A DNA stretch of 51,151 nucleotides from Chloroflexi bacterium HGW-Chloroflexi-8 (GCA_002841995.1 PHBS01000005.1:1-51151), one strand, 5' to 3'; positions 36,684-46,711 are shown, counted from the first letter of the stretch. Numbers and translations: made by a program. Notes: generated by a model not told the origin, from the sequence alone.

Positions 36684-37397
36684 TTACTTGCGAATTTGAA
36701 TAACCACAATAGATAACAATACGTATAAAGCAAACGTAATTGCTCCACCCCAAAAATTAAGTTTTAAACCAGCAAAGGCTAAAAAACCGATTGTGAAAAA
36801 AATCAAAGCTGTCAATAAATTGACGATTACAAATAAATTGGATCGCTCTGTTTGCGCATTTGATTTAACTACAAAGAAAAAACCACCCAGGGCACAAATC
36901 ATAAAAGGAATACCGAACCAACTGAGGGAAAGGTTTTGGTTGTTTTTTGATAGCACCAAAGACACTATGAACAAAATCCCGGTTGTGATAACTGCAAGGC
37001 CAGTTGAAAAAATCCACGAACGGAAATTTGCAGCCATTTTGCCGATCGGTTCATCTGAATTTAGAAAACCAGTCTGAAAGAGAATTAATCCAGCAATAAT
37101 AATTAAGAGAGGAGTGAATTGCTGCCAATCGACATTCATGAAAAATCCAAATGAAATTGCTATTGGAAACAAGATTCCGGAAATTGAACTTACGATTGCA
37201 AATGAAAATCCATTTTTTCGTTTTATTTCTTGAAACAGGTTCGTGATGGAAGAGATAGCAGGAATCCAAAAAATGATTGCCCACCAATTGTGAACAGCAA
37301 ACAAACCGGTCCAAATTCCTAAGAAGAAAATACTAAGGACGAGTAGAATCAAAGCCCCACTCAGTAGGCTTGTTGATTTTTGTTTTTGATTTTTCAC
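36684..37397 (-). CDS. Seven-helix membrane protein of unknown function
   Basis: 237 residues with about seven hydrophobic segments and almost no soluble part. The pattern resembles the LiaF-like membrane proteins nearby, but no defining motif is seen. It starts with GTG inside the M16 protease stop (GTGA overlap of 4 nt), so it is translated together with that protease. It could be a membrane partner or simply share regulation. Confidence 0.55.
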   Translation of the reverse strand: MKNQKQKSTSLLSGALILLVLSIFFLGIWTGLFAVHNWWAIIFWIPAISSITNLFQEIKRKNGFSFAIVSSISGILFPIAISFGFFMNVDWQQFTPLLIIIAGLILFQTGFLNSDEPIGKMAANFRSWIFSTGLAVITTGILFIVSLVLSKNNQNLSLSWFGIPFMICALGGFFFVVKSNAQTERSNLFVIVNLLTALIFFTIGFLAFAGLKLNFWGGAITFALYVLLSIVVIQIRK

Positions 37398-40309
37398 AAC
37401 ACTTTAATTTCTTTGAGAAAGTTTTTATTTTTCATGTTTGCTCCATCGATTGCCGGAGCAGAACCTAACACGACAACCAGACCATTTTTCTTCAATTTTG
37501 TCAGAAATTTGGCGAATTCCACAAAGTGTGCGAGATTTGTTTCCAAAATTTGATCACGGATGATTTGTCTTTCTTCATCACTGATTTGAAGTAAGAAACG
37601 GATCATGGCTGTGAATCCTTTTGCATCAGGTAATTGGTATGAATCAATATCTCCGATTGCACCAATTATATTTTTGGTTAATTCGGCCTGATCAATTTTT
37701 ATGGTTTTTAAGAAATTTGCAGTTCGATCATAATAATCCAGAGTGCTTAACAGATTTGGATCACGGTAAGATAAGAATGTAAATATTCCAGATAAACGGT
37801 CAAAAGTGGAGAAACCACCGTAGGCACCTCCCAACACGCGTACTTTTTCCCAAAGCCATGTGCTTTTCAGATAGGAGGAAATAACGTTGATTGAACCATG
37901 GTATTTATATCCAAGTGCATAGATGTTGGCGCCTTTTCCAACATAATTGACCTGACTTGGAATTGTAAGTCCTTCGTTGAATAGGTCATTATTTTTAGTC
38001 CATTTTTGACTGACCTTTCCATTAGTGGGGAGTTTTAGTAGAAAATCGTCAATTATGGGCTTTATCATTCTCCAGTTTTCTTTGTCGATTGTGGCATTGA
38101 TTACCAGATTGTTGGAATTGAATAAGATCTTGCGGATCTTTTCAAATTGATCTTTAATACTTTCCCATCGATCATCAAATTCTTGAATTAATGTGCGGAC
38201 AAAAAACAAATAATCCAAACCGCTTATCTGCTCGGTAGCCCAGGCTGATTCACTAAAATGAGATTTCAAACGATTATTAATTACTCGGTGACCTGATGGA
38301 ATCAATCCCGCTTCCATGCTTGATTTCTCTTCCAATAAAATCTGGCGAAAACGCTCTTTATCATCGAACTTTGGTGATAGCAGAATATCTTCAAGAATTG
38401 TGAAAAGTGATTTGACCTGCGTGTTCATCGCTTTGGCTCGAATAAATAAGTAGGCAAAAGCTTCTTTTGTTGTCAATTGGTCCGATGTGTAGATGGAATG
38501 GTTAATTCCACCAGTCTCTCTTCCGATATGTTGAATCAGCGAAACAAAATCTTCTTTCTGTGTTCCCATTTCCAGTAAAGATCGTGAGAATAAACGCATG
38601 AAGGGCAGCTGTTCTGGCGTAAGTCCTTTAAGGTCAAATCCAAGGTCAATATATAAGATGTTACTGGTGAAAATGTCATGGTAAAGAAATCTGCCCCGCT
38701 TTGAGTCAATCACTGTATTGGGGATCGTTTTGACTTTTCTATCAATATCATCCAGACTCAGCATCGGAATGGTGGCTAATGATTCTGGTGAATCCGGGGT
38801 CTCTTGTCTGAGAATTAATGCTTTTGAATTACTTATAATTTCTGAAATGTCTTTATCCGACATTTTGTTTCTTGCATCCAGTATTCGGGATTTTTCTTTT
38901 TCAACACGCAATTTTGCGAGATTTGTATCAGGTTCCAAAATTACGGTTACCCGATGGTTGTTATTAACCAAATAATCTGTAATTAATTTTTCAAAATACT
39001 TCTCTTCATTTTTAAAACGATTTTTGATTTTATCCAATGGTTTTTGAAATGCCAGAGGAGAAAGTGGATCCCGGTCGTAAAGCCAGGAAGTGAGTGATCG
39101 CAACATCACAAGCAAACCACGAGGAAATGAGCCGGTATTATTTTCTCGAAGACCAAATTCTATAGTATTTAAAGATGCTTCGATTGTTTTTCGATCAATT
39201 CCATTTATCGAAATATTATTGAGCGTTTCCAAAATCAAAGCTTCTGCCTGATCCAGATTTTCTCTCTTGACACTTCTGAAACCTGTCGAAAACATTAATT
39301 GGCGTAATTCATTTTCTAACCCACGATCTATTATGTCTTCACCTAATCCTGATTCAGTCATGGCTTTTCTGAGAGGAGATGCAGGAGTTGCCAATAAAAT
39401 ATGTGCCAGAATACTCAGTCCCAGGCTAAGATCAATGTCGTTGCCTTCTGGGAGTAACCAGTTCAAAGTTATAAAATAACCAGAATCTGACCCATCTTCA
39501 TTGCTTTCATATGGAATTGTCTTCTTTTGAGGATTCTGAAATTTATTTTGTAATGGAATCAATGAGGGTACATCGACTTTTTCAAAATCGTCCAGGTATT
39601 CTTCCAACAATTTAAGTCTTTCTTTTGGCTCATCATCGCCATAAAAGAATATTCTTGCATTGGATGGATGATAATATTTTTTATGATAGTCAATAAAATT
39701 CTGATAAGTTAAATTCGGAATAAATTCCGGATCTCCCCCGGATTGGAAACCGTAGGGTGTGTCTGGAAATAAGGACATTTGGCTTTCATCTCCGATAATG
39801 TCATCCGGGGATGAATTTGCACCTTTCATTTCGTTAAAAACAACCCCTTTGTAAACCATTTCCGAATCTTGATTATCAATTTCGAAATGCCACCCTTCCT
39901 GCATCAGCGTATAAGGAGAAAGAATTGGATAAAAAACAGAATCTAAATAAACATCAACCAGGTTGTAGAAATCTTTTACATTTGTACTGGCGACCGGATA
40001 ACAGGTTTTGTCAGGATAAGTAAAAGCATTCAGGAATGTGTTCAAAGACCCTTTCATTAATTCAACAAAAGGTTCTTTTACCGGATATTTTCGTGAACCA
40101 CACAGTACGGAGTGTTCCATGATGTGCGTAATTCCAGAAGAATCCGGTGGTGGTGTCCGGAACGTGATACCAAAAACTTTGTTTTCATCATCATTTTCAA
40201 TTGAGAGAATTTCAGCCCCAGTTTTTATATGACGATAGTGAGTAGCCTGACCATTAATTTCCTTAATAAATTCTTTTTTACTAATTTCAAAACCTGAGAT
40301 TTTGTTCAT
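37394..40309 (-). CDS. M16C metallopeptidase, presequence-protease (PreP) type
   Basis: 971 residues, the size of PreP/insulysin-like single-chain M16C enzymes. The inverted zinc motif H62-x2-E65-H66 (THIMEHSVLCGS) is intact and followed by the distal Glu region (MKGSLNTFLNA, then VVFNEMKG). There is no signal peptide, so it is cytoplasmic; it would degrade short unstructured peptides in its closed chamber. AAGGA lies 8 nt upstream of the ATG. It is overlapped at the 3' end by a membrane protein gene. Confidence 0.92.
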   Translation of the reverse strand: MNKISGFEISKKEFIKEINGQATHYRHIKTGAEILSIENDDENKVFGITFRTPPPDSSGITHIMEHSVLCGSRKYPVKEPFVELMKGSLNTFLNAFTYPDKTCYPVASTNVKDFYNLVDVYLDSVFYPILSPYTLMQEGWHFEIDNQDSEMVYKGVVFNEMKGANSSPDDIIGDESQMSLFPDTPYGFQSGGDPEFIPNLTYQNFIDYHKKYYHPSNARIFFYGDDEPKERLKLLEEYLDDFEKVDVPSLIPLQNKFQNPQKKTIPYESNEDGSDSGYFITLNWLLPEGNDIDLSLGLSILAHILLATPASPLRKAMTESGLGEDIIDRGLENELRQLMFSTGFRSVKRENLDQAEALILETLNNISINGIDRKTIEASLNTIEFGLRENNTGSFPRGLLVMLRSLTSWLYDRDPLSPLAFQKPLDKIKNRFKNEEKYFEKLITDYLVNNNHRVTVILEPDTNLAKLRVEKEKSRILDARNKMSDKDISEIISNSKALILRQETPDSPESLATIPMLSLDDIDRKVKTIPNTVIDSKRGRFLYHDIFTSNILYIDLGFDLKGLTPEQLPFMRLFSRSLLEMGTQKEDFVSLIQHIGRETGGINHSIYTSDQLTTKEAFAYLFIRAKAMNTQVKSLFTILEDILLSPKFDDKERFRQILLEEKSSMEAGLIPSGHRVINNRLKSHFSESAWATEQISGLDYLFFVRTLIQEFDDRWESIKDQFEKIRKILFNSNNLVINATIDKENWRMIKPIIDDFLLKLPTNGKVSQKWTKNNDLFNEGLTIPSQVNYVGKGANIYALGYKYHGSINVISSYLKSTWLWEKVRVLGGAYGGFSTFDRLSGIFTFLSYRDPNLLSTLDYYDRTANFLKTIKIDQAELTKNIIGAIGDIDSYQLPDAKGFTAMIRFLLQISDEERQIIRDQILETNLAHFVEFAKFLTKLKKNGLVVVLGSAPAIDGANMKNKNFLKEIKVL

Positions 40310-40495
40310 GAGATAATCCTTATCGAGCTTGTTGGATGAATTTGGAAAACCAGATTGATCAGCGAGATATGTTTACTCCAGCGTATGTACATCTTTGTAT
40401 AGAGGATTATAAATCAACAAATGGTAAGAATTAATGCATTACAGAATGTTGAATCCATTGTTCGAAAAAATATTTTGTTTTATATCGTTACAATG

Positions 40496-41575
40496 CTAGT
40501 CATTTAATTGATAAGTGTAATAAGTTCCTTTGCACGGAGAACCCCAAGCTGCGTGCATTTGTTTGTTTGTCAAATCCATGATGATTGCAACAATTGTTTT
40601 TTCGCTATTAAGAACATTCTTATCAATTCCATGATTGCAAATTGAATCCGGATAATTTACATGATCTCTTTGGATATTGATTAATGACTCAATTGAATGT
40701 TTATCATTCGACTGCACTAACCGGAGTGCTCGGTAGTAGCGGACACGGGCACTTATCAATTCTTCCGGTTCATCTTCCACTTTTTGCATCTGAGGATCTA
40801 AGTAGAAATTGGTATGAACCAATCGCCCTTCTTGCCCATAAATCATGCTAAATTGGCGAGCAGAGGTTTCAATATTGTACATCTCACCACTTTCGTGTAC
40901 CACAAGATGGTTATAACCTGCAGCTCGTTGTGGGCGCAGTATATATCGAATAGCATCTGCAGGTGTTTGGGCAGAGAGTGTTGCTCGTGAATAAATAATA
41001 CGGGGTATTCCGATACGACTATCGTTTGGATAAACTGAATCACAACATTGAGATATCCCATATGAATTAAAACCAATATTAGGTAAAAGTCCGCCATAGC
41101 TCATTGCTAAAAAAGTAGGCTCATCAATTGGACTGGCATGAATGATATAGACGTCTGCCTCATCTTCAGGTGTCCAATCTTCATTATGAGCAACCAGGAC
41201 TGAACTATCCGCTGTACACTGTTGATTTACAGCGATACTGGTACATTTCGTGAGATGTAATGCATCACTGGTCACAGCTTCCATTGCATTAACTACACAG
41301 ATTGCATCATAATCTACATTTGCCCCGGATGCGATACCTTTCATCTCGTCAATGTATTGAGGATAGTGTTCTTCCACAAATGGTATATATTTCCTGGATT
41401 GCATACTCGCGCCGTCCCAGGTTAATAGGATCTGATCATAGGCTTTATCGATTAAAATCCGGGCGTTTTCAATACTATGTTGTATTTGTTCACGAAACGC
41501 TTCACCGATTTGTTCGCCGATTTGTAAGTGTGTACCTTTGACATGTACCAAAGGTATTTTCTTTTCGCAAACCAT
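40496..41575 (-). CDS. C45-family (isopenicillin-N acyltransferase-like) Ntn hydrolase
   Basis: 359 residues. The predicted nucleophile is C111 in the TKCTSIAV motif, the autocleavage site of acyl-CoA:6-APA acyltransferase-like enzymes. N-terminal HVKGTHLQIGEQIGEAFR and LVAHNEDWTPE are typical family stretches. Relatives include penicillin acyltransferases, N-acyl-ethanolamine hydrolases and beta-alanyl-dopamine hydrolases, so the substrate is an amide-linked acyl group of unknown type. It follows the fatty-acid-hydroxylase-family gene by 3 nt, which suggests lipid amide chemistry. Confidence 0.85.
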   Translation of the reverse strand: MVCEKKIPLVHVKGTHLQIGEQIGEAFREQIQHSIENARILIDKAYDQILLTWDGASMQSRKYIPFVEEHYPQYIDEMKGIASGANVDYDAICVVNAMEAVTSDALHLTKCTSIAVNQQCTADSSVLVAHNEDWTPEDEADVYIIHASPIDEPTFLAMSYGGLLPNIGFNSYGISQCCDSVYPNDSRIGIPRIIYSRATLSAQTPADAIRYILRPQRAAGYNHLVVHESGEMYNIETSARQFSMIYGQEGRLVHTNFYLDPQMQKVEDEPEELISARVRYYRALRLVQSNDKHSIESLINIQRDHVNYPDSICNHGIDKNVLNSEKTIVAIIMDLTNKQMHAAWGSPCKGTYYTYQLND

Positions 41576-41578
41576 AAA

Positions 41579-42214
41579 TCATTTTTCCTTAAGCATTGTC
41601 GAAAAAACATAATCCCAAAGAGGTGAGCTCACTCCAAACTGAAGTCCGGGATCTTTATAATGATGCTGCATATGATGTCTCTTTAGCCACTTCCAAACCC
41701 CGTTACGCATGGGAAAATGATGAGTCGCGTAATGCATCATATCGTAAACAATATATCCAGTAATAAATCCGGAAAAAATTGGTCCACTCCAGGCGGGTAA
41801 TCCAAATAAACCGTTAAATATAAGTGTAAAAAGCAGCCAGAAAATTGATGCTAGGGGAATACTCACAATTGGTGGCATGACCAGTCGGGTTTTAATTTTT
41901 GGTTGAGAATGGTGAATACCGTGAAATAAAAATGCGATTCTTTCTTGTGTTTTATTTCTTGGATGAAAATGAAAGAGAAACCGGTGCAGAATGTATTCTG
42001 CTAAAGTCCAAAAAAACGAACCAAGCAAGAATGCAAATGGGATAAAGAAATAACGTTGATTGGAAAGCGAAATTCCCTGTATCAGGAAGAAAATGACTAT
42101 CGGAACCCAAATGATCAAGACTGCAATAGGGCTGATGTGTGTAAAAAATTCCAGAAATTCAGATTTGAATAATCGAATCGGTTGATCATCGTTATTAATC
42201 TCAACTTTGGGCAT
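41579..42214 (-). CDS. Fatty acid 2-hydroxylase / sterol desaturase family membrane protein
   Basis: 211 residues with four hydrophobic segments. The di-iron histidine boxes are visible: HRFLFHFH, HGIHH, HYATHH and HHMQHH, the eight-His set of the fatty acid hydroxylase superfamily and close to FA2H. It would hydroxylate or desaturate a lipid acyl chain with O2, or act in related chemistry. It lies between tatC and the C45 gene in one run of minus-strand genes. A need for O2 would be notable if the host is anaerobic. Confidence 0.85.
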   Translation of the reverse strand: MPKVEINNDDQPIRLFKSEFLEFFTHISPIAVLIIWVPIVIFFLIQGISLSNQRYFFIPFAFLLGSFFWTLAEYILHRFLFHFHPRNKTQERIAFLFHGIHHSQPKIKTRLVMPPIVSIPLASIFWLLFTLIFNGLFGLPAWSGPIFSGFITGYIVYDMMHYATHHFPMRNGVWKWLKRHHMQHHYKDPGLQFGVSSPLWDYVFSTMLKEK

Positions 42215-42238
42215 ATCTTCTCCTGGAAATTTTTGGGG

Positions 42239-42943
42239 CTATTTTGCGAAAAATGCAAATAAGACACTTAATAGATATAAAACAAAAAGTGGCACCATTA
42301 GAATTGCCATATTTACTGGATCCACAGTTGGCGTAATAGCGGCAGATACGACTGCAATTAAGACAATCGCAACTCGCCATTGCTTTAATAATGTCTGGGG
42401 AGTGACTAATTTGAATTTTGCAAGGGCAAAAACAACAATCGGTAATTCAAAACCAATACCAAGCCAGAAAATGAGACTGGTAGTGAATTTTGTGTAGCTG
42501 ATCAGTCTTGGTGTGGTGGGCACCCCTAAAAAATTGATCAAATATGGGATGGCGACTGGAAGCATCACAAAATAGGCAAACGCAACGCCAGAAAGGAATA
42601 AGACTGTCGCAATTGGAATTGTAAGAAATATCCAACGTTTTTCATTTTTATTCAATCCAGGAGCGATGAAGGCAAGCAATTCTCCTAATATAATCGGAAA
42701 GGCAAATATGAAACCTGCTAACAAAGAAAGTCTCATAAAAACACCGATGTTTTCGGTCATTTCTATGGATTGTAAATTCTCGATTCCACCTACTGGTATG
42801 GTAATAATATCCAGTAATTTTGGGACGATTGCGAAACTAATTAATGTCGTAATAGCCAAAGCAGCTACAGCGACAAACAACCGTTTCCGCAATTCATTGA
42901 TGTGTCCCCAAATGGACATGTTAAGAAGGCTATCTGAGCTCAT
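42239..42943 (-). CDS. tatC: Twin-arginine translocase subunit TatC
   Basis: 234 residues with six membrane helices. Family features include the N-terminal WGHINELRKRLF (E and R conserved), a proline after the first helix and FxxLPIVV-type helix 5 (GIGFELPIVVFALAKF). It recognises twin-arginine signal peptides in the cytoplasmic membrane. Start codon overlaps the tatB stop by 4 nt (ATGA). Confidence 0.94.
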   Translation of the reverse strand: MSSDSLLNMSIWGHINELRKRLFVAVAALAITTLISFAIVPKLLDIITIPVGGIENLQSIEMTENIGVFMRLSLLAGFIFAFPIILGELLAFIAPGLNKNEKRWIFLTIPIATVLFLSGVAFAYFVMLPVAIPYLINFLGVPTTPRLISYTKFTTSLIFWLGIGFELPIVVFALAKFKLVTPQTLLKQWRVAIVLIAVVSAAITPTVDPVNMAILMVPLFVLYLLSVLFAFFAK

Positions 42944-43416
42944 TTTTGTGATTCACTACTGGGACTTTCGGATATTTTGGAGTTGGATTCTGCTTCAACC
43001 GGAGCAGATTGACCAGGTAAGATAGAGTTCTCTTCCAAATTTTCGATTATTTTTTCTTGTTTTTCGACTGGTTCTTGTTGCTTTTCAGGTTCTGTGCTTT
43101 TTTTATTTATATCGCTATTAATCGTTATTGGATTTGTTGTGACAGAAATGTTCTTAAGGTCTCTGATTGATTGAGCGGTTGATTGGATATCTTTGATGTC
43201 CTCATCAAGTCCAGCTTCTCTCACGAGTTTTGTCGGGATATCACGAATTTCTCTGGATGTATCCATTATCGTACCCCAAATGGGAGATTTGACGACTTTA
43301 CGAACTAAAGCGCCTGCTTTCCTTGCTGTTACAACCATTTGTTGGGGTCCCAAAACCAGAATCGCAATAATTAAAATTAAAACGAGCTCTAGTGGACCGA
43401 TTCCGAGTATATTCAT
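42940..43416 (-). CDS. tatB: Sec-independent translocase TatB-like subunit
   Basis: 158 residues. A single N-terminal membrane helix with Glu9 (GPLELVLILIIAILVLGPQQM) and the LGP hinge is followed by an amphipathic helix and a long charged, low-complexity tail rich in Glu, Lys and Ser. Longer tail and LGPQ hinge favour TatB over TatA. It works with TatC in signal recognition. It starts 45 nt after tatA. Confidence 0.88.
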   Translation of the reverse strand: MNILGIGPLELVLILIIAILVLGPQQMVVTARKAGALVRKVVKSPIWGTIMDTSREIRDIPTKLVREAGLDEDIKDIQSTAQSIRDLKNISVTTNPITINSDINKKSTEPEKQQEPVEKQEKIIENLEENSILPGQSAPVEAESNSKISESPSSESQK

Positions 43417-43461
43417 GATGAATTTGTTTTCCAGTAATTTCTAGAAAATCATAAAAAGGAA

Positions 43462-43626
43462 TTAATCTTCCTTGTCGTCTTCGTCTTTTTTGGGGCCTTG
43501 TAAACCATCTTTGAATGATTTAATGCCGCTGCCTAATTCACCCGCTATTTTGCTAATTCTACCCACCCCAAACAGGAGAATAATGATCACCAATATTATG
43601 ATTAATTCAGTAGGTCCGAAACGCAT
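43462..43626 (-). CDS. tatA: Sec-independent translocase subunit TatA (54 residues)
   Basis: A 54-codon gene. It has an N-terminal helix with Glu7 (GPTELIIILVIIILLFG), the FG hinge at 19-20, an amphipathic segment (GRISKIAGELGSGIKSFKDG) and an acidic KKDEDDKED tail. This is the canonical TatA layout and it forms the protein-conducting pore. GGAG lies 7 nt before the ATG. It heads the operon tatA-tatB-tatC, which continues into the hydroxylase and C45 genes. Confidence 0.95.
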   Translation of the reverse strand: MRFGPTELIIILVIIILLFGVGRISKIAGELGSGIKSFKDGLQGPKKDEDDKED

Positions 43627-43657
43627 AGGGATACTCCTTTAAAATAGATTGAGACTT

Positions 43658-43666
43658 ATTATAGCA
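43658..43666 (-). promoter_or_regulatory. Extended -10 promoter of the tatABC operon
   Basis: Minus-strand TG-C-TATAAT, 32 nt upstream of the tatA ATG. No good -35 is present, which fits an extended -10 class promoter. Confidence 0.6.
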
Positions 43667-43840
43667 CTGATTCTATCCGAAAATTTTACTTGAAATTTCT
43701 CTAAAATAATTGAATATATGTGGAAAAAGTAAAATACTTCCAGGTTGATAGAAATGAAAAAAATATTTTTTCCCTGATATTTACCTTAAAAATTAATAGA
43801 TAATAAAATTTAGATCATTATTTATCTTGTATATGTATTT

Positions 43841-43871
43841 TTGGTAAATTATCTCAGGTATTGGGTATAAT
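43841..43871 (+). promoter_or_regulatory. Candidate promoter of the response regulator gene
   Basis: TTGGTA (43841-43846), a 19-nt spacer and TATAAT (43866-43871). It lies about 58 nt before the ATG at 43930. The rest of the 303-nt divergent gap is AT-rich with no other structure recognised. Confidence 0.45.
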
Positions 43872-43929
43872 ATCATTGTTGAAATCCAGATATCAAGGGA
43901 ATAAAGGATTTCATTATAAGGAGAATCAC

Positions 43930-44574
43930 ATGGGAAGTGATCGGCCGATCCGTGTAATGTTAGTAGATGATCATGCTGTTGTAAGAAGTGGATTGGGTGC
44001 TTTTTTATATGTTTTTGATGACCTTGAATTGGTTGCTGAAGCAAAAGATGGGAAGGAAGCTTTGATGCTTTGCGAAACCATTATGCCTGATGTTATATTA
44101 ATGGATTTAGTGATGCCTGTAATGGATGGGGCAGCCGCAACTAAAGCAATTCGAGAAAGATGGCCTCAGATACAAGTTGTAGCCCTTACAAGCTTTAAAG
44201 AAGAAGAACTTGTTCAAGGAGCATTACAAGCAGGTGCAATTGGTTATTTACTGAAAAATATCTCGGCCGATGAACTTGCAAATGCAATTCGGGCAGCTTA
44301 TGAAGGGAAACCAACACTTGCTCCTGAAGCAGCCCAGGCACTCATTCATGCTGCAGTTCGACCTGAAAAACCTGATTATGGACTCACAAATCGTGAAGAG
44401 GAAGTCCTGTTATTAATGACGGATGGCCTTAGCAATGTTGACATCGCCGAAAGATTGGTTGTCAGCCGATCCACTGTAAAATTTCATGTCAGCAGTATTT
44501 TATCAAAATTAGGTGTGTCCAGCCGCACGGAAGCTGTGGCTATGGCGCTCCAACAAAAATTAGTGAAAAAATAA
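43930..44574 (+). CDS. NarL/LuxR-family response regulator (no cognate kinase in window)
   Basis: 214 residues. The receiver domain has acidic pair D13/D14, phospho-acceptor D59 (ILMDLVMP) and the conserved Thr and Lys (ALTSF, GYLLK). A C-terminal LuxR-type helix-turn-helix (LTNREEEVLLLM, IAERLVVSRSTVKFHVSSIL) follows. It is DNA-binding and activated by phosphorylation. AAGGAG lies 7 nt before the ATG at 43930. No histidine kinase gene is adjacent; the nearby 'sensor'-like membrane protein lacks a kinase domain. Confidence 0.93.
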   Translation: MGSDRPIRVMLVDDHAVVRSGLGAFLYVFDDLELVAEAKDGKEALMLCETIMPDVILMDLVMPVMDGAAATKAIRERWPQIQVVALTSFKEEELVQGALQAGAIGYLLKNISADELANAIRAAYEGKPTLAPEAAQALIHAAVRPEKPDYGLTNREEEVLLLMTDGLSNVDIAERLVVSRSTVKFHVSSILSKLGVSSRTEAVAMALQQKLVKK

Positions 44575-44609
44575 AAAAATAGCCGTCTTTTTTGAAGACG
44601 GCTATTTTT
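44575..44609. terminator. Bidirectional rho-independent terminator
   Basis: A perfect 15-bp stem AAAAATAGCCGTCTT / AAGACGGCTATTTTT with a 5-nt loop. It sits between the convergent response regulator and formate-tetrahydrofolate ligase genes, with A- and T-runs serving both strands. Confidence 0.92.
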
Positions 44610-44620
44610 AGATATTAACC

Positions 44621-46546
44621 CTAAAACAGCCCAAAAACTTCGCCTGTTTCAGTATCCAAATCAACATCATAGAATGCGGGTCTGGTCGGAAGACCAGGCA
44701 TTGTTCGCATTTCTCCTAACAATGGGTATAGGAAACCTGCGCCAACGGATGCTTTTATATCACTGACAGGTATTCTAAAACCTTTAGGAACTCCTTTGAG
44801 ACTGGGATCATGGCTCAGGCTAAGATGCGTTTTTGCCATACAAATTGGATTGCTTCCAAATCCTAACCGCTCATAATCTGCAATGCGTTCTTCAGCGATT
44901 TCAGAATAATCGACACCATCTGCTCCATAAATTTCTTTTGCGATTGTCTCAATCTTTTCTTTAATGCTCAATTCCAGCGGATATAAGAAATGGAAATCAT
45001 GTGGTTTTTCAGCAGCTGCAATGACTGCTTTTGCTAATTCCACGGCGCCTTCACCACCAAATTCCCAATGTTCCGATACCACAGCAGATTCTGCCCCACC
45101 CTTTTCGACAGCCATTTTACACACGAGATCGAGTTCATTTTGGGTATCGGTGTAAAAACGATTTACTGCTACTACAACAGGAACCCCATATTTTTTGGCA
45201 ATTTTTATGTGATGAAAAAGATTGGAAAGACCATTTTCTAATAACGGGAGATTTTCTTCTATATATTCTTTGTCGAGAGGTCGTCCAGCAACAACCTTTG
45301 GTCCACCACCATGCATTTTTAATGCGCGAATCGTTGCCACTAAAACAACGACATCCGGGACAAGCTTTGAATATCGACATTTGATATCGAAGAACTTTTC
45401 CATTCCCATATCAGCGCCAAACCCAGATTCTGTGATTACATAATCAGCTAGTTTTAAAGCGATTTTATCTGCCAAAATTGAGCTGTTACCATGCGCGATG
45501 TTGGCAAAAGGACCGGCATGCACGAATACTGGTGTTCCTTCCAAAGTCTGCATGAGATTTGGTTTTATTGCATCTTTCATTAAAACCGTTAAAGCACCTG
45601 CGACTCCAATATCATTGGCATCTATGGCTTCTCCTTTTTTACTTGTTCCGATAACCATCCGCCCGAGTCGCTCTCGCATATCCTTCCAATCGGTCGTTAA
45701 TGCTAATACTGCCATAATTTCACTGGCAACGGTGATATCAAACCCGGTTTTTCTCTCATGGCCTTTTTCGTCTGCACCTTCGCCTACGGTGATGCCACGT
45801 AAGAATCGGTCATTTGTGTCCATAACACGCTTCCAGGTGATTGAATCTGGATCAATATCCAAACGAACAAACCGGCTTTTCTCTTCTGCTGTCATTTGGT
45901 CGGGATCAGCTGTGGTAATCCCTAATTTTTTCTTTCTGTGTTGCATACCAACTGAAAAATGTCGTGCCCCAGATTTATCCTTTGGAAATAAATTAGCGAA
46001 TAAACGATCATCAGTTTGTGAACTCTCATGTAACATCCGCGCGTCGATTGCAGCTGCCAAAAGGTTGTTTGCTGCAGTAATTGCATGAATGTCACCAGTA
46101 AGATGTAAATTAAACTCGTCCATTGGGATTACCTGGCTGTAACCACCACCAGCTGCCCCGCCTTTTATACCGAAAGTTGGACCTTGACTGGGTTGGCGGA
46201 TACAGGTGAGGACTGTCTTTCCCAGGTGAGCACCTAATGCCTGGCTCAAACCTACTGTCGTGGTTGTTTTTCCCTCACCCAAGGGGGTTGGTGTGATTGC
46301 AGTCACATCAATATACTTCCCATTTTTGCGGTCTTTAAGCCGTTCCAATATCTCAAGTTTTACTTTGGCCTTATATGGACCATATTGTTCCAGTTCACCA
46401 GGCAAAAGTCCCAATTCCTCTGCAATCAATGTCACTGGTTTTAATTCAGATGCTTTAGCGATATCGATATCTGAAGGGACCGGTTTTACTCTTTTGAGTT
46501 TAATAGGCGTAAATGGCTTTTTTCCGTCAAAAACATTTTTACTCAT
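44621..46546 (-). CDS. fhs: Formate-tetrahydrofolate ligase, eukaryote-type
   Basis: 641 residues, about 85 longer than the usual bacterial enzyme of about 556. The ATP loop [12 protein letters not shown] is near 85-96. [22 protein letters not shown] and [21 protein letters not shown] are highly conserved. An insertion around 180-225, with [14 protein letters not shown] after it, and the C-terminal [18 protein letters not shown] match the ligase domain of eukaryotic C1-THF synthase by eye. It makes 10-formyl-THF from formate, ATP and THF, for purine synthesis or C1 metabolism. GGAG lies upstream of the ATG. No other C1 gene is adjacent. Confidence 0.95.
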   Translation of the reverse strand: MSKNVFDGKKPFTPIKLKRVKPVPSDIDIAKASELKPVTLIAEELGLLPGELEQYGPYKAKVKLEILERLKDRKNGKYIDVTAITPTPLGEGKTTTTVGLSQALGAHLGKTVLTCIRQPSQGPTFGIKGGAAGGGYSQVIPMDEFNLHLTGDIHAITAANNLLAAAIDARMLHESSQTDDRLFANLFPKDKSGARHFSVGMQHRKKKLGITTADPDQMTAEEKSRFVRLDIDPDSITWKRVMDTNDRFLRGITVGEGADEKGHERKTGFDITVASEIMAVLALTTDWKDMRERLGRMVIGTSKKGEAIDANDIGVAGALTVLMKDAIKPNLMQTLEGTPVFVHAGPFANIAHGNSSILADKIALKLADYVITESGFGADMGMEKFFDIKCRYSKLVPDVVVLVATIRALKMHGGGPKVVAGRPLDKEYIEENLPLLENGLSNLFHHIKIAKKYGVPVVVAVNRFYTDTQNELDLVCKMAVEKGGAESAVVSEHWEFGGEGAVELAKAVIAAAEKPHDFHFLYPLELSIKEKIETIAKEIYGADGVDYSEIAEERIADYERLGFGSNPICMAKTHLSLSHDPSLKGVPKGFRIPVSDIKASVGAGFLYPLLGEMRTMPGLPTRPAFYDVDLDTETGEVFGLF

Positions 46547-46633
46547 ATCTTTTGTTTCTCCTTTTAAAGTTGGCCGTTTATATCTTTAATTCACATATAT
46601 TCTCAGTTTAATTAAAGATTAGGTTGTATATTA

Positions 46634-46657
46634 AATCAAGCATTAACTTACTTGATT
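46634..46657 (-). terminator. Weak terminator or hairpin after the CoA-binding gene
   Basis: AATCAAG / CTTGATT, 7-bp stem with a 10-nt loop, 55 nt beyond the stop at 46712. The T-tract is poor (TTTAATATA on the minus strand). Confidence 0.35.
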
Positions 46658-46711
46658 ATCATAATTCAGTATGAATCAATTTGTTAATATAAGGGATATA
46701 CAATAGACCCA

